A stretch of DNA of 10,432 nucleotides. Source: Roseovarius sp. (lineage in GTDB: Bacteria > Pseudomonadota > Alphaproteobacteria > Rhodobacterales > Rhodobacteraceae). The translations under genes were made by a program, and so were the position numbers. The stretch lies in the NCBI GenBank assembly GCA_023260815.1, contig JALQUE010000113.1:1-10432 (forward strand), given 5' to 3'. Below are positions 7,400 to 10,432 of the stretch, piece by piece. How positions within the stretch are numbered: the stretch's first letter is position 1; every line of letters begins with the position of its first letter. Under the pieces are notes generated by a model that saw nothing but the letters and a program-made list of their open reading frames with translations, had not been told where the DNA came from and did no database searches.

Positions 7400-7519
7400 T
7401 CAACGCCCCACCAGACCCAAGGTCAGATTCTGGCGCCACGAATAGGTGGGGTAGTTGAGCTTGTAGATACCGTAGGCAAGGAGCCCCAGACCCAGCACAA
7501 TGATCACACCCCACCTCAC
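7400..7519 (-). CDS. 39-residue single-helix membrane peptide (GTG start), possible truncated N-terminus
   Basis: A GTG at 7519-7517 overlaps the stop of the preceding coding remnant (GTGA) and has GAGGGG 8 nt upstream, a good Shine-Dalgarno spacing. In-frame upstream ATGs would add Gly/Arg/Cys-rich sequence that does not look like protein. The peptide has a membrane helix at residues 3-19 ('WGVIIVLGLGLLAYGIY') followed by 'KLNYPTYSWRQNLTLGLVGR'. From memory, a helix followed by '(Y/F)PTYSWRQKLTV' is how a group of longer hypothetical envelope proteins in Rhodobacteraceae begins. This frame may therefore be the surviving front of such a gene, with its outer domain lost. Its stop is 1 bp before the 299-residue gene. 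It is either a small membrane partner of that protein or a broken gene; I cannot separate these. Confidence 0.5.
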   Translation of the reverse strand: MRWGVIIVLGLGLLAYGIYKLNYPTYSWRQNLTLGLVGR

Positions 7520-7668
7520 GCCGCCAGCCCCTCGGGCTCCCATGGCAGCGCCTCGACAACATCCATACCCAGCAACTCCAAACACACCAAAACACGCCCC
7601 ACACCGGCCCAGCATACCGCCCTGTCGGGGTTTTTCCACCACCCCGCGTCCGGTGCCGTCAGGACGCG
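7516..7668 (-). pseudogene. C-terminal coding remnant without a convincing start
   Basis: Fifty codons are open between an in-frame TGA (7669-7671) and the stop at 7516-7518. They read like real protein: 'AGWWKNPDRAVCWAGVGRVL', then 'VCLELLGMDVVEALPWEPEG' and 'LAA'. No ATG occurs until codon 35 and no Shine-Dalgarno site precedes the internal GTGs. The stop overlaps the GTG of the 39-residue peptide, and that gene's ribosome site is inside this frame, as expected for the last part of a formerly longer upstream gene. The 5' part is missing; the sequence runs straight into the end of the alcohol dehydrogenase gene at 7749. I do not recognise the family. Confidence 0.35.
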
Positions 7669-7748
7669 TCACGCGCAAGGCGGGCCATAGCCCCAAGGCT
7701 CCCTCTCAAGACGCCCCAAGCGATCGCAGCCGCACAACAGGCCCGGAC
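7669..7748. other. Junction between dehydrogenase stop and the eroded operon
   Basis: This 80-base stretch holds no supported gene. On the minus strand the frame that follows the dehydrogenase stop stays open for 29 codons to a TGA at 7659-7661, but its composition is not persuasive. No terminator with a T-run was seen, so transcription from the dehydrogenase operon could run into the small operon. Confidence 0.4.
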
Positions 7749-8834
7749 TTACCCGAAAACGATCACATTGCGGCGTGCGTTGCCGGCGCGCGTGTCGGCG
7801 ATGGCCTCGTTGATCTGCGAAAGGCTCCAGCGGTTCGAAATCAGCTCATCCAGCTTCAAGCGCCCCTGGCCATACATGTCGATCATCCACGGAATGTCCC
7901 GGCTGATCACCACCTCGCCCATCTTCGATCCGACCAGCGACTGTCCGGTATAGGCGAAACTCACCGGTTCGTATCGGGCGGTGGCGCCACTGGGCGGCAT
8001 GCCCACCATGATCACCTTGCCACCCCCCGCCAGGTACCGCGGCGCCGCATCATAAACCGCCGCCGCGCCCACCGTGACCAAAACTGCATCCGCGCCGCGC
8101 CCCATCGCCGTCTTGGCCGCGCGCCAGGGCTTGGGATCGCTCGCCAGCACCGTGTCGGTCGCGCCGAACGCGCGGGCATCCTCCAGCTTGGCCTCCGTCA
8201 TGTCCACCGCCACGATCCGCCGTGCGCCCGCGATCCGCGCGCCCTGAATGGCGTTCAGCCCGACACCGCCCGCGCCGATCACCACCACGTCCTGTCCCGC
8301 CCGCAAGCCTGCCGCATGGACCACGGCGCCGACCCCGGTGATCACCCCGCAGGCCAGCAGGCAGGCCGCGTCCATCGGCATGTCATCGGGTATCCGCGCC
8401 ACCTGCGACCGATGCACCACCACCTTTTCCGCAAACGCCCCGCAGGCCATCGCCTGATGCAGAACCCCGCCACCGGCGGTGCTCAGCGGGCCGTGATCGC
8501 CGTCATAGGGCGTCTCGCAGCCCGTGGGCCGCCCCGCGCCGCAGCTCGGACAGTGCCCGCAGGCCCGGATCAGCGTGACCACCACCGGATCGCCCAAGGC
8601 GATCCCGGTGACGTCCCCGCCAAGCGCGCTGACATGCCCCGCCGCCTCGTGGCCGTAGACCGCAGGCAGGCTGCCGCCCCATGCGCCCTCGGCGAACGAG
8701 ATATCCGAATGGCAGATCGCCACCGCATCCAGCGCGACCTCGACCTCGCCCATGCCCGGCGCGCGCAGCCGCACCTCCTCGATGCTCAACGGCTCTCCGA
8801 ACCGGTGGCACACGGCCGCCTTGATGGTCTGCAT
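7749..8834 (-). CDS. Zinc-dependent medium-chain alcohol dehydrogenase
   Basis: A 361-residue cytosolic oxidoreductase of the zinc alcohol dehydrogenase family, which oxidises alcohols to aldehydes or ketones with NAD(P)+. Catalytic zinc ligands are visible as Cys41 ('AICHSD'), His62-Glu63 ('GHEAAG') and Cys162 ('ACGVITG'). The structural zinc lobe has Cys92, 95, 98 and 106 ('CGHCPSCGAGRPTGC'). The nucleotide fold has GAGGVG (187-192) and Asp211 at the end of the second strand, which favours NAD+. The start at 8834 has GGGAGG 6 nt upstream. Length is normal and both zinc sites are complete. The general pattern resembles class III-like or aryl/benzyl alcohol dehydrogenases, but the substrate cannot be determined. 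It is the last gene of the minus-strand operon, 80 bp after the second hydrolase, with a hairpin in the gap. Confidence 0.92.
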   Translation of the reverse strand: MQTIKAAVCHRFGEPLSIEEVRLRAPGMGEVEVALDAVAICHSDISFAEGAWGGSLPAVYGHEAAGHVSALGGDVTGIALGDPVVVTLIRACGHCPSCGAGRPTGCETPYDGDHGPLSTAGGGVLHQAMACGAFAEKVVVHRSQVARIPDDMPMDAACLLACGVITGVGAVVHAAGLRAGQDVVVIGAGGVGLNAIQGARIAGARRIVAVDMTEAKLEDARAFGATDTVLASDPKPWRAAKTAMGRGADAVLVTVGAAAVYDAAPRYLAGGGKVIMVGMPPSGATARYEPVSFAYTGQSLVGSKMGEVVISRDIPWMIDMYGQGRLKLDELISNRWSLSQINEAIADTRAGNARRNVIVFG

Positions 8835-8867
8835 GTCGTCCTCCCACAGCTGGTGCGTGCAGGGTTA

Positions 8868-8893
8868 CGCCTTGCAGCCCAAGGTGCAAGGCG
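8868..8893 (-). promoter_or_regulatory. Perfect 9-bp inverted repeat in the hydrolase-dehydrogenase gap
   Basis: CGCCTTGCA (8868-8876) and TGCAAGGCG (8885-8893) are exact reverse complements around an 8-nt spacer. The element lies in the 80-bp gap between the hydrolase stop and the dehydrogenase start. No T-run follows on either strand, so it is not a standard intrinsic terminator. It could be an RNA hairpin that stabilises or processes the message, or a dimeric regulator's operator for a separate dehydrogenase promoter. No clear -35/-10 boxes were identified. Confidence 0.5.
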
Positions 8894-8914
8894 GTTTGCA
8901 CAGGCCCCGCGCCG

Positions 8915-9628
8915 TCAGTCGCCCCCGGCGATCCGGTCCAGCAGCGCCGCCAGCCTTTTTGGGTCGGCAAAGAACGGCGAATGACCAAGCGGCAGGGCGT
9001 GCACATCCTCGCTCGGCCAGCCTTCGGTCATGGTCTCCTGATATTCGGGCGGGATCGCGCGATCTTCTGTACAGCGGATATAGGATTTCTTGACGCAATC
9101 GTAATTGGCCCCCAGCCGGATCGGCGTTGCCTGCGGGCGGATCGCCTGCACGCACAGATGCTCGGCGGCATAGGCGACCGTGCCCTCCGGACAATCGTGA
9201 TACAGCGCGTCGCGGGTCCGGTCCTCGCGAAAGACAAAACCCAACCCGTCCCCGGTCTTCTGGATCGCCGCCAGCAGCGGCTGGCGCGGGGCCTCCATCC
9301 GCATCTCCACCAGCGACCGCCCGTCGCGCGGCGCATAGGCGCACAGAAACACCAGTCGTTCGATGGCATCGGGCGCCCTTTCGGCCGCCGCCGCGATGGC
9401 GAACCCCGCCATCGAATGACCGACCACGATGGCCGGCCGCTCCAGCGCGTCGAGGATCGCATCGCCATACGCCTCCAGCGTGACCTCCTCGATCGGGCAG
9501 GGGTTTTTCCCATGCCCCGGCAGGTCGATCGCCCGCGCCCGGTGACCAAGCGCCTCAAGCGCCGGCACAACGTCGCGCCAGCACCACGCCCCATGACACG
9601 ACCCATGCACCAGAAGGATGTCAGACAT
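8915..9628 (-). CDS. Alpha/beta-hydrolase, methylesterase/EstC-like
   Basis: A 237-residue cytosolic hydrolase without signal peptide. The N-terminus 'LLVHGSCHGAWCWRDVVPAL' carries the oxyanion-hole HG and the HGAWCW pattern typical of the plant methylesterase/hydroxynitrile lyase-like branch and bacterial EstC-type esterases. The nucleophile elbow is GHSMAG (70-75, Ser72). The acid is probably Asp189 ('CTEDRAIPP') and the base His216 ('LGHSPFF'), so the triad is complete. It probably cleaves a small ester, though some members of this branch do other chemistry. The start at 9628 has AAGGAG 7 nt upstream and overlaps the enol-lactonase stop by 8 bp (ATGTCTGA), so the two are translationally coupled. 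The exact substrate is unknown. Confidence 0.88.
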   Translation of the reverse strand: MSDILLVHGSCHGAWCWRDVVPALEALGHRARAIDLPGHGKNPCPIEEVTLEAYGDAILDALERPAIVVGHSMAGFAIAAAAERAPDAIERLVFLCAYAPRDGRSLVEMRMEAPRQPLLAAIQKTGDGLGFVFREDRTRDALYHDCPEGTVAYAAEHLCVQAIRPQATPIRLGANYDCVKKSYIRCTEDRAIPPEYQETMTEGWPSEDVHALPLGHSPFFADPKRLAALLDRIAGGD

Positions 9629-10412
9629 GGCCGATCTCCTTCAGAAACCCCGTCAGCAGCGCCGCATAGGTCTCGGGGCTGTCGACACAGGGCAGATGCC
9701 CGGCCTTGCGGATCAGCTCACATCTCGCGCCATGGATCAGCGCCACGGTCTCGCGCACCAGATCGGGTGGCGTGGCCCCATCCTCGGATCCCGCAATGCC
9801 AAGCGTCGGCAGGCGCAGCCCGCTGGTCGGGGTATAGAAATCCGTGCCCGCAATCGCCGCCGCACAGCCGATATACCCCTCCGCCGGGGTCCGCGTCAGC
9901 ATGGTGCGCCACAGGGGAAAATTGGGATCACCCTCCCTGAAGGCCTTCGAAAACCAGCGCTCCATGACCCCATCCGCCAGCGCCTCCAACCCGCCATCCC
10001 GGATCCTGTCGATCCGCTCCTGCCACATCTGCTGATGGCCGATTTTCGCCGCGGTGTTCGACAGGACCAACCCCCGCACCAGATCCAGCCGCTTCACCGC
10101 CAGCCCCTGCGCGATCAACCCGCCGATGGACAGCCCCACGAAGACGCAGTCGCGCACCTCCAGATGATCCAGAAGCCGTTCCGCATCGCGCACCAGCGCC
10201 CCCATCGCATAGGGCGCGGGCGGGCAATCGCTCAGCCCGTGACCGCGCTTGTCATAGCGGATGATCCTCAGCCCCTCCGGCAAGAGCGGCACCACAGCCT
10301 CCCAAAGCCGCAGATCGGTGCCAAGCGAATTGGCAAAGACCACGGGCGCCCCGCCGGGATCGCCATCCTCGCGGTAATGCAGCCGCACATCTCCCAGATC
10401 GGCCAGTTGCAT
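9621..10412 (-). CDS. pcaD: 3-oxoadipate enol-lactonase-type hydrolase (PcaD family)
   Basis: A 263-residue cytosolic alpha/beta-hydrolase. PcaD hydrolyses 3-oxoadipate enol-lactone to 3-oxoadipate in the beta-ketoadipate pathway of aromatic breakdown. The family features are clear: 'ANSLGTDLRLW' (27-37) near the oxyanion hole, 'YDKRGHGLSD' (53-62), the nucleophile elbow GLSIGG (93-98, Ser95), Asp211 ('GSEDGATPP') and His239 ('AGHLPCVDSPE'). The start at 10412 has GGGAGG about 8 nt upstream. It is the first gene visible in the minus-strand operon; only 20 bases remain beyond it, so the promoter and any earlier genes are outside. The usual partners pcaC, pcaB and pcaGH are not in the window. 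The assignment is therefore to the family, and a related lactone or ester could be the true substrate. Confidence 0.82.
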   Translation of the reverse strand: MQLADLGDVRLHYREDGDPGGAPVVFANSLGTDLRLWEAVVPLLPEGLRIIRYDKRGHGLSDCPPAPYAMGALVRDAERLLDHLEVRDCVFVGLSIGGLIAQGLAVKRLDLVRGLVLSNTAAKIGHQQMWQERIDRIRDGGLEALADGVMERWFSKAFREGDPNFPLWRTMLTRTPAEGYIGCAAAIAGTDFYTPTSGLRLPTLGIAGSEDGATPPDLVRETVALIHGARCELIRKAGHLPCVDSPETYAALLTGFLKEIGHV

Positions 10413-10432
10413 ATGGCGTTCCTCCCTGTTGG

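Noticed and set aside
7626..7646. CGGGGT / ACCCCG 6-bp inverted repeat
   Set aside because: It has a short stem and a 9-nt loop with no following T-run on either strand in the right place, and it falls inside a likely coding remnant. It probably arises by chance in G+C-rich DNA.
7520..7696. ATG-started upstream extension of the 39-residue peptide (up to 98 residues)
   Set aside because: The added part is Gly/Arg/Cys-rich and overlaps a more protein-like frame. The GTG with a well-placed GAGGGG explains the start better.
7500..8984. 494-codon plus-strand open frame across the alcohol dehydrogenase
   Set aside because: It is antisense to an intact enzyme with both zinc sites and is full of Arg, His and Pro, as expected for the opposite strand of G+C-rich genes.
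8981..9940. 319-codon plus-strand open frame across the two hydrolases
   Set aside because: It is antisense to two genes with complete catalytic triads. Its composition is Arg/His/Pro-rich with no recognisable motif.
1..10432. Search for tRNA, rRNA, CRISPR repeats, insertion-sequence ends, attachment sites
   Set aside because: Nothing was found by reading: no regularly spaced repeats, no transposase-like frame and no cloverleaf-like segment. A covariance-model scan was not possible here.

Overview
The base composition (roughly two-thirds G+C, strong G/C third-position bias) and the protein types suggest an alphaproteobacterium, most likely of the Rhodobacteraceae/Roseobacter group. This is inferred from style and gene content; there is no rRNA or tRNA in the window to confirm it.

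Left half, plus strand (1-6229): a type I secretion locus for a large surface protein. It opens inside the 3' end of an acidic adhesin built from bacterial Ig-like repeats (BapA/LapA style). Its last 14 or so codons look frameshifted, so the secretion signal may be damaged. A terminator-like hairpin follows, then a tight run of four genes. These are a SapC-like protein (1794-2357), a small unknown and possibly exported protein (2354-2728), the ABC exporter with an inactive C39-like domain (2725-4929), and the HlyD/LapC-type adaptor (4919-6229). Each start overlaps the previous stop. No TolC-type outer-membrane protein is present, so the exporter presumably uses one encoded elsewhere.

Middle, minus strand (7668 down to 6305): a small, unrecognised operon read toward the exporter genes. 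In transcription order it holds a C-terminal coding remnant without a convincing start, a 39-residue single-helix membrane peptide on a GTG start, a 299-residue membrane-anchored extracytoplasmic protein with five cysteines, and a 65-residue protein. The genes are coupled by GTGA, a 1-bp gap and ATGA. The region looks like an eroded accessory module and is the least explained part of the window.

Right part, minus strand (10412 down to 7749): a catabolic-looking operon of three genes. These are a 3-oxoadipate enol-lactonase-type hydrolase (PcaD family), a second alpha/beta hydrolase overlapping it by 8 bp, and, after an 80-bp gap holding a perfect 9-bp-stem hairpin, a zinc-dependent medium-chain alcohol dehydrogenase. 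The first two have strong Shine-Dalgarno sites and complete catalytic triads, and the dehydrogenase has both zinc sites. The substrate cannot be read from the sequence.

No tRNA, rRNA, CRISPR array, insertion sequence or attachment site was seen, and there is no gene-free stretch longer than about 230 bases.
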